A stretch of DNA of 10,599 nt from Cephalothrix spiralis (GCA_032353305.1 JAUCNG010399366.1:1-10599); one strand, 5' to 3'; positions 4,677-10,599 are shown, counted from the first letter of the stretch. The notes: generated by a model not told the origin, from the letters alone. A program made the numbers and translations.

Positions 4677-7613
4677 GTAAGTATCTGCACTTTTTTGAAA
4701 AAAAATCAATATCAATATTTTAAAGCAGTTTAAAACTATCACCATTTTGTAAATCAATATATTATACTGTATAATATTACTTCATGAATCCTTCATGATT
4801 AGTCGTTTGGTTCGGGTTTCATTACTAGAATTTGCACGAGACCGTAAGGTTGAGTGCATATTCGAGTAATTAAATTCGAACCAATCGAGTACTAATAAAG
4901 TAATATTTATCATTACAATGTGTCATAAACTGAGCACTCGCTGAAATAATAATGACGTCATCTAATTGCATGCTACCCCGTTGAATTAGTCCAGACTAAT
5001 TCAACGGGGTAGCGTGAAATTTGGAATGATTTGAGAAGGATGACATAAATTGAACCGATTACAGTGTAATAATTAACACATCTTCAACTTCAGAAAAATA
5101 TATTGCAAGATAATTATTTCTTTAAAGATGTGTTAATAATCGTATTCATTAATTATAACTTGATCGACTAGGTAACATTAAAAATCTAGGGGCGTCATGA
5201 TTGCATTTTTTTCCTAAACTGTTTTCGATTGTTTTGTACCCTAAATCAAGAAACGTCTTAACCTAATGGATCCTTTGAAAAGTTTTGAAGCAAAATGGGG
5301 TGGATGGTCAAAATTTGTAGATAAAATATCAGCGCAGTGGAAAACTTTTGGAACTTTTTCCAAAATAATACACTGCAGAAAATAATTATTTTCAAAAAGT
5401 GCCAAAAATTGATGCGAAAAACTAAATCGGAAAAAAATGCAAATTGAAGAGTGGTGGGAAATATTTGCAAACCTCAAAATTTAGGGTTGAGTTGGTACCA
5501 ATTCCCATTTCGCAATTTTTTCAGCCTTCAAATATAGCAAATTTTTTCTCATGAACCTCTTCTGATAAAATCCATATAAATTAAATGTTTTAATAAAAAA
5601 GAAAAAAAAGGCCCATCGCGGGTGACTCAAACAGATGCGCCTCACGAGACATTGACTACTCGAGTGTATTCATAGTATTTGAATGTAAGATTTCTCAATT
5701 ATTGTATAAACTTAGTCAATATCGATCGCGTGAGAAAACTAAATTATACTCATGTAATTTTTCTTCTTCAGTGCAAGCAATTACATAAAAATAGCTGGTC
5801 CGATAATTCTAGTTATAGGAGCTGTGTTACTAATTGGTGGGATAATTGTTTATTTATGTTTTTGGTTCAACATAAAAAATTTACATCGAGTAAGTAAAGT
5901 TTTAGCGGTCTAAGTCACCTAAATAATGACGTCATATCATGATGTCATAAATACGTCACTAAACGCATGCTGAAACTAGTACCTTATGTGTCCGCTGGAG
6001 ACTAAAGAAGCCATATGTGGGCAAGATCTTAAGCTGGCGCTGCCAAGTGGATGGCTCGGCCACGTTAAACATGTTGAGTGGGACGTTGTCTCTCCCAATT
6101 CGGGGTAAACCAGGCTCTCATCGGTTAGAGCGCGCGGTATATGCTACAGTTATACAGGATGCTAACGTATAACATGGGTGGTCAGTTATCGAAATTTTTG
6201 CGTCATTATTGCGTTATGACGTCATTTAAAGTATGTTAACAAATACTGATGACGTCATAACACAATAATGACGAAAAAAATTCGATAACTATGGACCCAT
6301 GTTCATCATGTTAACATTGGGGTTTTCAAATATGCAATCCGTTTTACTGTATATTTAGCCAGGTTTTCAAAAAGTAATTATTGAGAACTAAACTACATAT
6401 ACATTACATGCAAAATTTGAAGTTAATACATATTCTTGTTACTGAGCTGGAACGATTTTAAGATATCTCAATCGCCACTTTTCGGCGAAAATATTAGGAA
6501 TTTAAACCGATCCGCGGCCACGCCTGCCTGCCCGTGCGACCCCGAGACTCACCTTAGAGGCGCGTCTCGTCCGTCCCGGTCACACTGCAGCAGCGCGCCA
6601 GCCCCTCTACTTTAGCAACTCTACCTATATGTCTTATATGTATATCTTTCATCAGTCAAAATTTGGTACAAATCCGTGGAGTAGGCTAGATCCTGAGATA
6701 TATGAGCGTAAGAATTAAGAAGAATGACCTTGGCTAAAACAAGAATATTTAAAAACCGGTATTTAAACTATTTCAGGGCACTGTTAAACATGGTGAGTAT
6801 TGTGCAAGTGGGTGTGAAAGCAACGTGATAGTTACCACAGTTTACCATACTACAACTAAACATGCTATGGCTATTAAACCAGGTCATGCTATTCCTGTTT
6901 CTGGTACAAGCGGGAAACCTCCAAGTTACGCAGTGTCAGAGTAAGTATTACTAAGATATTGAACTCATTACCTGATAAATGCGCGCTTAGATTGTCCGAG
7001 CTAAATAATATTGCGGATTTGAATTTAGCACTATGTTAGGATTTGAAAGAGGTTGGCAAAGCAAATGAATGAATGAGATTCAGGAGGGCTAGTCAGCCAC
7101 ATAATCCGCCCTTTATTAACTCTACCAACCGTTCGTTTCTGAACGATTGTTTCTTTTTCAATAGCCCTTAAACATCAAAAGTTTTGTAGGCGCGGCCATT
7201 TTTAAATCTACTTAATTTCTGGGGCCTATGGAACCTTTTTACTCAATATGCTAAAAAAAGTCCCCTGAATAAAGCGAATGTAGTGTGACCACACAACGTC
7301 CACAAATAATCATGTAACCCTGTACATATTGGCTTTAATAGGGCCATCTTGTCCCCAAGGGCAGTTTCGATTTATTATAATCTCTACGTAATTTAGAAGG
7401 CCGATCTCAAAATTAAGGACACTGCGTAGGAGTATGTAATAGGGCGTGTATTTACAGCATTTTGTATAGGACCGTTCTTCCGCCTGCAGAAATAATTAAA
7501 AAATATAAACCGGACAAAGGTTTAATTTTCTAAGGAACAATCAAAATATTTAATAATGTATGCCTTTTTTATTTTTTAGAGCTACTTACACCAAAAAGAC
7601 ACACATTCGATAA
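4489..7613 (+). CDS. Four-exon gene for a 167-residue two-pass membrane protein with a PPSY tail
   Basis: Joining 4489-4676, 5772-5889, 6777-6940 and 7580-7613 gives 504 nt, an uninterrupted 167-residue frame ending in TAA. All three introns have GTAAGT donors and pyrimidine-rich AG acceptors, and the phases fit (TA|T gives Tyr63, phase 0 after Arg102, GA|A gives Glu157). Residues 1-29 are acidic and contain Cys25 and Cys28. Residues 30-59 form a Cys-rich hydrophobic segment (Cys32, 36, 41, 50, 56). A loop of about ten residues follows, then a second hydrophobic segment at 68-94. The tail (95-167) is Lys/Arg/His-rich near the membrane and has PPSY at 150-153. Both segments contain GPIIL (44-48 and 72-76). 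The positive-inside rule suggests a hairpin with both ends in the cytosol. PPxY motifs bind WW domains such as those of Nedd4-type ligases, so a role in trafficking or ubiquitin-linked adaptors is possible but is only inference. The layout recalls small two-pass TMEM proteins, but I do not recognise the family. The gene model is strong; the function is unknown. Confidence 0.85.
4773..4907. mobile_element. Degenerate foldback element in intron 1
   Basis: The arms pair around ACCGTAAGGT (4841-4850). The best-kept blocks are TTGGTTCG (4807-4814) against CGAACCAA (4877-4884), GCAC/GTGC (4834-4837, 4854-4857), and the ends AATATTACTT (4773-4782) against AAGTAATATT (4898-4907). The left arm carries about 9 extra bases from a small duplication of TTCATGA. 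The arms are about 60 bp long with many mismatches, suggesting an old insertion. Confidence 0.55.
4961..5024. repeat. Long palindrome with a perfect 20-bp stem
   Basis: GCTACCCCGTTGAATTAGTC (4972-4991) is the exact reverse complement of 4994-5013, leaving only CA between the arms. Pairing continues outward with mismatches to about 4961/5024. The perfect core next to decayed outer arms, and a TGACGTCA at 4953-4960, suggest a foldback transposon relic or a recent local inversion-duplication. Confidence 0.75.
5072..5137. repeat. 13-bp inverted repeat in intron 1
   Basis: ATTAACACATCTT (5072-5084) is the exact complement of AAGATGTGTTAAT (5125-5137), with 40 bases between. It could be the ends of a very short foldback element. 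Confidence 0.5.
5772..5889 (+). CDS. Coding exon 2: second membrane segment
   Basis: The acceptor is TTTTTCTTCTTCAG ending at 5771. The 118-nt exon completes Tyr63 and encodes residues 64-102. Residues 68-94 are almost entirely hydrophobic, with AGPIILVIG at their start and YLCFWF at their end, and are followed by basic residues (IKNLHR) that mark the cytosolic side. The donor CGA|GTAAGTAAAG is near consensus. An unspliced frame here would reach TAA soon after the donor. A longer open frame across this exon (from 5679) is in another phase and encodes nothing membrane-like, so I treat it as a shadow. Confidence 0.85.
6104..6160 (+). mobile_element. Truncated tRNA-like (SINE-type) fragment
   Basis: AGGCTCTCATCGGTTAGAGC (6112-6131) matches the D-arm and A-box region of several tRNAs, and GCGCGGTATATGC after it continues in a tRNA-Ile-like way. 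No T arm or B box follows, because a palindromic element begins at about 6171. The GC-richer sequence before it (6000-6103) may be part of the same retroposon. No functional tRNA can be built from it. Confidence 0.35.
6171..6303. mobile_element. 133-bp nearly complete palindromic MITE with TGACGTCA in each arm
   Basis: The arms 6171-6225 and 6249-6303 are each 55 bases and pair without gaps at 48 of 55 positions. Both begin AACATGGGT at the outer end and finish ATGACGTCAT at the inner end. The 23-base centre contains GTTAAC and is itself nearly palindromic. Weaker similarity extends outward (GCTAACGTA on the left, and the reverse complement of ATGTTAAC on the right). No coding capacity. I could not find a convincing target duplication. 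Confidence 0.7.
6511..6610. other. CpG-rich patch inside intron 2
   Basis: About 72 of these 100 bases are G or C, with 13 CpG dinucleotides, in DNA that is otherwise about 35% GC. On the minus strand it holds a consensus-like donor, CTAAG|GTGAGTCTC, at about 6548-6557, preceded by roughly 50 open bases in one frame. It could be an antisense exon, a regulatory element or a piece of a foreign repeat; I cannot decide. Confidence 0.4.
6777..6940 (+). CDS. Coding exon 3: cytosolic tail with PPSY
   Basis: The acceptor ACTATTTCAG ends at 6776. The exon encodes residues 103-156 and two bases of Glu157, ending at a GTAAGTATT donor. It begins GTVKHGEYCASGC, continues with a Thr/Val/His-rich stretch (about 120-131), and then a Gly/Pro/Ser-rich linker leading to KPPSYAVS. 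PPSY fits the PPxY class of WW-domain ligands, and its tyrosine is a possible phosphorylation site. No catalytic motif is visible. All 54 codons are open despite AT-rich surroundings. Confidence 0.85.
6941..7579 (+). other. Intron 3 (639 bp)
   Basis: It starts GTAAGTATTA and ends in a long T-rich tract before AG. I see no further exon, RNA gene or well-formed repeat in it; only short hairpins such as CGTTC/GAACG near 7130-7145. Confidence 0.7.
7580..7613 (+). CDS. Coding exon 4: last eleven residues and stop
   Basis: The acceptor is a run of T ending TTTTTTAG at 7579. The exon supplies the third base of Glu157 and then ATYTKKTHIR before TAA at 7611-7613. It is the shortest and least certain exon, but the acceptor is excellent and the phase joins correctly. 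Together with exon 3 the C-terminus reads PPSYAVSEATY followed by a basic end. The 3' UTR follows in the same exon. Confidence 0.75.
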
Positions 7614-7985
7614 ACAGTTGAGAGCTAAGTGGAATTTGTAAATATAACTAAAGGAATATATCTTGAGAGCTACATGGTGGAAAATCGACAATATTGAACT
7701 TTGCTCTAGTCAAACTGTTTTATTTATGAACCTACTAACGTGTAAATTTTATTTTTTCTGGCGTTAACGTAATTTAATTTTCCAAAATACGTTTTTTAAC
7801 ACAAAATTTATAGTTCATGATTATGAATACATTCAAAGAATTATGCTACATATATCATCAGGAATATAATTTATTCCTGTTGTACATAGAGTGATTACCA
7901 AAGTTGAAAATGAAGCAGTTCATGGTAATTTTGTGTAAAACATTATATGTGTAAAATTAATAAAGCTGTGACGTCATTCCAAATG
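7614..7985 (+). other. 3' UTR and polyadenylation region
   Basis: An AATAAA signal lies at 7959-7964, about 350 bases after the stop, and is followed by GT- and T-rich sequence (7966-7995). Within the UTR, CAGGAATA/TATTCCTG forms an 8-bp stem with a 5-base loop at 7859-7879, and ATTACCA/TGGTAAT pair near 7893-7930. A TGACGTCA site lies just past the signal at 7969. Cleavage near 7980 is inferred. Confidence 0.55.
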
Positions 7986-8073
7986 CGTTTCTTTCCAGTG
8001 ATATATAATTATTTTGGTCTAAAATCTATGTTAATCACATACATGTAAAATTGTATAATTGTATGTACATGTC

Positions 8074-8217
8074 ATGGAAAACAAACTATTTTATACGAGC
8101 CAGAAACATTTTGATATCCCCTTCAATGCTTTGGAGAAACAAAAATTTATATACCAGAAATACTTTGATATCCCCATCGATGCCTTGGACATTATCGGAT
8201 ATGAAAAAGAGAGTTAA
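8074..8217 (+). CDS. Small ORF of 47 residues with an internal FDIP repeat
   Basis: ATG 8074 opens a frame to TAA 8215-8217. Because of a tandem duplication it contains two similar units, QKHFDIPFNALE and QKYFDIPIDALD. Another frame through the same stretch (8051-8260) is also open and gives RNILISPSMLW and RNTLISPSMPW. Only one of the two can be the coding frame, and perhaps neither is. Differences between the copies are more often synonymous in the second frame, while the first gives a more protein-like sequence. I do not recognise either. It lies about 110 bases after the poly(A) signal of the membrane-protein gene. Confidence 0.15.
   Translation: MENKLFYTSQKHFDIPFNALEKQKFIYQKYFDIPIDALDIIGYEKES
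8091..8190 (+). repeat. Tandem duplication with a 54-bp period
   Basis: The 35 bases from 8101 and the 35 from 8155 agree at about 30 positions, sharing TTTGATATCCCC and TTGGA. Similarity extends a little upstream (TTTATACGAGCC and TTTATATACC). Confidence 0.7.
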
Positions 8218-8417
8218 ATTTGGAACTTCACGTACAGATTCGACGGAACATTTTTATTAAAAAAATATATATTTATGTTATAGATTGACATCGTTGAGTT
8301 TATTTAATTTATATTCTCGTCTGTGTAATAAAGCTCTTTATTTTAATACATCAATACGATTCCGCCGTAATCAATTTTTATCAGGCTTTAGGGCCCCGGC
8401 TTCAGGCTCGCAATTGT

Positions 8418-8540
8418 ACTGGGTTGTAATGCGAAAAAAACTTGGTTCCCTGAAATTTGTTACCCAAAAATTTGCTCATGCGCAATTCAGATTTTAGGTA
8501 AACATATTTCAGGGAAAAAACATTCCCATTAGAACCTAGT
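8418..8540. mobile_element. Foldback element with roughly 55-bp arms
   Basis: The inner arms 8448-8474 and 8488-8514 pair at 22 of 27 positions, with CCCTGAAAT/ATTTCAGGG at their outer ends. The outer parts ACTGGGTTGTAATG (from 8418) and CATTAGAACCTAGT (to 8540) also pair with a few mismatches. The centre is CTCATGCGCAATT. There is no coding capacity; the open frame across it (8285-8497) looks fortuitous. Confidence 0.55.
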
Positions 8541-8726
8541 TGTACTGTACAAGAAACAATGAAGTTACTTAGAAACAATAGAGTAAGTTAGATTCAATGT
8601 TATATAGCAAGAAACGAATCTGCCATGGCCACAATACGGTTCTTTCCCCCAAATATGGAGTTTAAAGTTATTTGCCGCTGCACATGCAAACAGATTATTT
8701 TGAAAAGCTGCACAGTAAACCAACTT

Positions 8727-8913
8727 GGGTAGAATCTACCCATAACGTATGGGTAGAGGCGATTTCTACCCATTTTAATATGGGTAGGGTAAATTCTACC
8801 CATATTTCATGGGTAGAATTCTACCCAACACATTCTACCCATTTTATTTGGGTAGAATGAACCCTACCCATTTTTTGTGGGTAAAAATAATGGGTAGAAG
8901 TACGATTTTACCC
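8727..8913. repeat. Array of 14 alternating GGGTAGA / TCTACCC motifs
   Basis: Forward motifs start at 8727, 8751, 8782, 8811, 8850, 8879 and 8892; reverse motifs start at 8735, 8765, 8795, 8820, 8834, 8863 and 8907. Most are exact and four are one-base variants (8782, 8863, 8879, 8907). They are usually flanked by AT, giving ATGGGTAGA and TCTACCCAT. GGGTAGAATTCTACCC at 8811-8826 is a perfect 16-bp palindrome. Gaps from a reverse to the next forward motif are 9 or 10 bases, while the other gaps vary. Open frames seen across it on both strands are by-products of the repeat. Confidence 0.9.
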
Positions 8914-9063
8914 ATAAAATTTAGGGAAGATTTCTATGGTCTGAAAACCTATCAATGAAAAAGGCCAATTATTTGTGTACCAGTTTGATAATCAAACCTT
9001 GATGTCTCATTCCGAAACACACATGCACGGCAACCGCGGCAGGATTCAGAATAAAGTGCTGAC

Positions 9064-9206
9064 CAGTGTTTCCTAATAAAATGTATGAGAGCGCCAGCTA
9101 GATGACGTCACAAAATTATGAATATTTTGATAATTACAAAAAATACCGTCCAAGGAGCATGGTATGCTCTCCCGAAGAAAACAGATTTGGTGCAGATCAG
9201 TTCAAA
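9064..9206 (+). repeat. Dispersed repeat, copy A
   Basis: CAGTGTTTCCTAATAAAATG and the next 30 bases match the sequence from 10040 closely (CAGGGTGTCCTGATAAAATG there). Similarity is lost in the middle and returns at GGTGCAGATCAGTTCAAA (9189-9206), which matches GGTGCAAATCTGTTTAAA (10141-10158). CAGGGTGTCC is a common end sequence of mariner-type elements, but no matching inverted end was found. Confidence 0.5.
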
Positions 9207-9214
9207 TGTCATAA

Positions 9215-9680
9215 CTTAAGCCTACCTCACATTAGGCGCATGTTCGCACCATCGGACGACCGTATCGAAATTCCTAGTCACGCGCGCGATCGCACGTTCT
9301 GATCCGATCGACCAAAAATCAAACAAGTTTGATTCGATGCGATGGTGCGATTATAAGATTTCCTGGTGTGCCTGCATTACATAAGATAACAGGCACAACA
9401 TAAGATAATTAATAAGTTGAACTAAAACCTTCTCAAACCGTCACACAAATAATCATCTTGATACCCAAGGTTATAATCTACGACAGGCTTCAACTATCAT
9501 GATGGGGAGCTTTGCGCGAATCAACACAAACCTTGAGTATCAAGATGACAAATAATGCGTAAAATTGATCAAGTGATAAATATGGGCCTCGATTACTTTA
9601 CTTTCGTATGTGCACCGAAAAACGTTTTGATGCGATCGTCCGATGGTACGATCATGCAACTAGTGTGCGTTAGGCTTTAG
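9215..9680. mobile_element. 466-bp non-autonomous DNA transposon with 56-bp inverted ends
   Basis: Bases 9215-9270 and 9625-9680 are inverted copies, pairing without gaps at 45 of 56 positions. The shared core is ACCATCGGACGA and the ends read CTTAAGCCTA and CTAAAGCCTA. A further internal copy of the core, CGATGGTGCGA, lies at 9340-9350 and is the exact complement of TCGCACCATCG at 9244-9254. A second inverted pair is nested inside (9453-9472 with 9529-9548). There is no transposase. No target duplication is clear, so I cannot name the superfamily. Confidence 0.7.
9453..9548. repeat. Nested 20-bp inverted repeat
   Basis: TCATCTTGATACCCAAGGTT (9453-9472) pairs at 19 of 20 positions with AACCTTGAGTATCAAGATGA (9529-9548). 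It sits inside the larger inverted-repeat element and may be a separate insertion or the element's own hairpin. Confidence 0.75.
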
Positions 9681-10039
9681 GGAGCAATGGTGATTTTCCC
9701 AACAATCTAACTATTGTACATTTCATTGGGACATCCTGTAAACTCTTACACATGCGCATGCAATAGAGAATTTCTAAAAAATCATTTGTGAATAAAATCA
9801 ATAAAAAAGTCATCCATGGTATATCAATTAATGTATTGATTGAAATCTGGGTACGAAAAACGTAGAGATTAAAGAATTACTCTGGCGTGTATTTCTTTGC
9901 GAACTAAAAAGCTATACAAAAGTACATACTGCATGATGTATATTTGTGCCATACGTACATTAAGTTTAGTGGAATGAAGGTTTTAAAAAAGGTATGTAAT
10001 TCTTTTATTTCTTCCTATAACTTGAATGTTATAAAAATA

Positions 10040-10160
10040 CAGGGTGTCCTGATAAAATGTGTGATAGTTAGATGACTTCATATTGTGACTTAATTATGAA
10101 TTGACGATAACACGACTTCTCTTCCAAATAATTGAAATTCGGTGCAAATCTGTTTAAAGC
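10040..10160 (+). repeat. Dispersed repeat, copy B
   Basis: This is the second copy, in the same orientation and about 976 bases from copy A. It begins with an intact CAGGGTGTCC and contains TTAGATGACTTCATA where copy A has CTAGATGACGTCACA. It appears to end near 10160. Confidence 0.5.
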
Positions 10161-10463
10161 TGCAGGGTACAAGGGCATTTTATCAGTCTCAACGGGCCAG
10201 GTAAGACTAGTTCCCTTACCTATTATGGGGTCGAAAGTGAAATTTATAATTATTTGCTTTATATGGGCAATTAGTACTTTAAAGATGATGAAAGTACATG
10301 CATACTCAACATAGCTCTTTGGTCAGTATAGTTGGAATAAATTGTTCTAATGTTATTGTTTACGATCTACTGCACCTTTAACAACAAGTGAGCTCTATCA
10401 ATTTCCCCAAAGGACCAAAAGATTTCCACATAGGCCGTAAATCTCATTGTTTTATTACAATAG

Positions 10464-10599
10464 GAAACCGATAATACTGGTACTGATACTGAGAGCTCAA
10501 GTACCATGACCCATACCGGTACCAGTACTGTTGCAAACTCTTGTTTTTGTATTTTGGAGTATTGCTTCGATTTTGAAATAAGCTTATTTTGGGATTTTC
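10464..10599 (+). CDS. Possible partial exon: Thr/Ser-rich segment running off the window
   Basis: An acceptor-like TTTTATTACAATAG ends at 10463. The frame starting at 10464 stays open to the window end (45 codons) and begins ETDNTGTDTESSSTMTHTGT, followed by a Cys- and Phe-rich part. The Thr/Ser-rich stretch looks like a linker or extracellular stalk. Upstream, ATG AAG GTT TTA AAA AAG before GTATGTAAT (9974-9991) could be a first coding exon in compatible phase, and CAG|GTAAGA at 10198-10206 is another good donor. None of this is confirmed, and the ACT/ACC repetition could also be chance. Confidence 0.25.

Larger units (their letters stand above)
4677..5771 (+). other. Intron 1 (1095 bp), rich in palindromes
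   Basis: It starts GTAAGTAT and ends TTCTTCTTCAG. It carries three inverted-repeat structures, described separately at 4773-4907, 4961-5024 and 5072-5137. The stretch 5140-5770 shows no gene. Two long minus-strand frames at about 5241-5477 occupy the same A/T-biased stretch in different phases and look like composition effects. A 9-bp inverted pair ACCCTAAAT (5238-5246) and ATTTAGGGT (5479-5487) may be the remains of another element. Confidence 0.75.
5890..6776 (+). other. Intron 2 (887 bp) with repeats and a GC-rich patch
   Basis: It starts GTAAGTAAAG and ends AACTATTTCAG. It contains a TGACGTCA site at 5927, a GC-richer stretch with a tRNA-like fragment (about 6000-6160), a 133-bp palindrome (6171-6303) and a 72% GC patch (6511-6610). 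These look like insertions in the intron rather than gene parts. Confidence 0.75.

Noticed and set aside
4438-4677. Single-exon protein of 79 residues starting at 4438
   Set aside because: 4438 is GTG, the first part is translated from a pyrimidine tract, and the TAG at its end overlaps a GTAAGT donor, so splicing explains the frame better.
5241-5477. Two minus-strand open frames of 70 to 78 codons in intron 1
   Set aside because: They overlap in different phases in a compositionally biased stretch, are Phe/Ile-rich, and lie inside a well-supported intron.
5679-5897. Plus-strand open frame of 72 codons over exon 2
   Set aside because: It is out of phase with the spliced frame, which gives a clean membrane segment and exact splice junctions.
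8285-8497. Plus-strand frame of 70 codons
   Set aside because: It runs into the foldback at 8418-8540 and shows no domain or splice signals.
8600-8860. Open frames on both strands (repeated MGR...YP and WVE...THS peptides)
   Set aside because: They are translations of the GGGTAGA/TCTACCC array. Both strands are open only because the repeat lacks stop codons.
8727-8913. CRISPR array or telomere-type repeat
   Set aside because: Repeats are only 7 to 9 bases, occur in both orientations and have no uniform spacers. GGGTAGA is not tandem like telomere DNA, and the context is eukaryotic.
9102-9302. Plus-strand frame of 66 codons
   Set aside because: It crosses a dispersed repeat and the left end of the 466-bp element, so it is not one coding unit.

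Overview
The window looks like AT-rich nuclear DNA (roughly 65% A+T by eye) from an invertebrate animal. It holds one spliced protein gene with canonical GTAAGT donors and pyrimidine-rich acceptors, a tRNA-derived SINE head, and many short foldback (MITE-like) elements; no bacterial operon structure is visible. Short islets of the GAGCGAGCGCCGTAGGCGC type are ones I associate with molluscs and other lophotrochozoans, but that is only an impression. The species cannot be named from this sequence.

The one gene I can support lies on the + strand at 4489-7613. Four coding exons (4489-4676, 5772-5889, 6777-6940, 7580-7613) join without a frame break into a 167-residue protein. It has an acidic, Cys-containing N-terminus, two hydrophobic segments that share a GPIIL core, and a basic C-terminal tail with a PPSY (PPxY, WW-domain ligand type) motif near the end. 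A TATA-like box lies at 4380 and an AATAAA signal at 7959. I cannot assign it to a named family.

Layout: 1-1280 is mostly unassigned AT-rich DNA with a decayed, roughly 10-bp-phased TTTTAGGA repeat (970-1036). At 1280-1357 there is a tRNA-Leu-like SINE head, followed by a hairpin. At 1963-2421 a minus-strand frame is interrupted by a single TGA, and YY1/NRF1/E-box-like motifs lie over its 5' end (2384-2446). At 3726-4066 there is a short hAT-like element with 9-bp terminal inverted repeats and a 6-bp target duplication. The gene follows. Its introns carry palindromes at 4773-4907, 4961-5024, 5072-5137 and 6171-6303, a tRNA-like fragment at 6104-6160, and a 72% GC patch at 6511-6610.

Downstream of the gene are a 54-bp tandem duplication (8091-8190), a foldback (8418-8540), and an array of 14 alternating GGGTAGA/TCTACCC motifs (8727-8913). 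A dispersed repeat is present twice (9064-9206 and 10040-10160). Between those copies sits a 466-bp element with 56-bp terminal inverted repeats (9215-9680). The last 136 bases may be the start of a Thr/Ser-rich exon that runs off the edge.

The main theme is one small membrane-protein gene in a region saturated with inverted-repeat elements of several unrelated sequence types. The least familiar structures are the GGGTAGA array and the nearly complete 133-bp palindrome carrying TGACGTCA sites.
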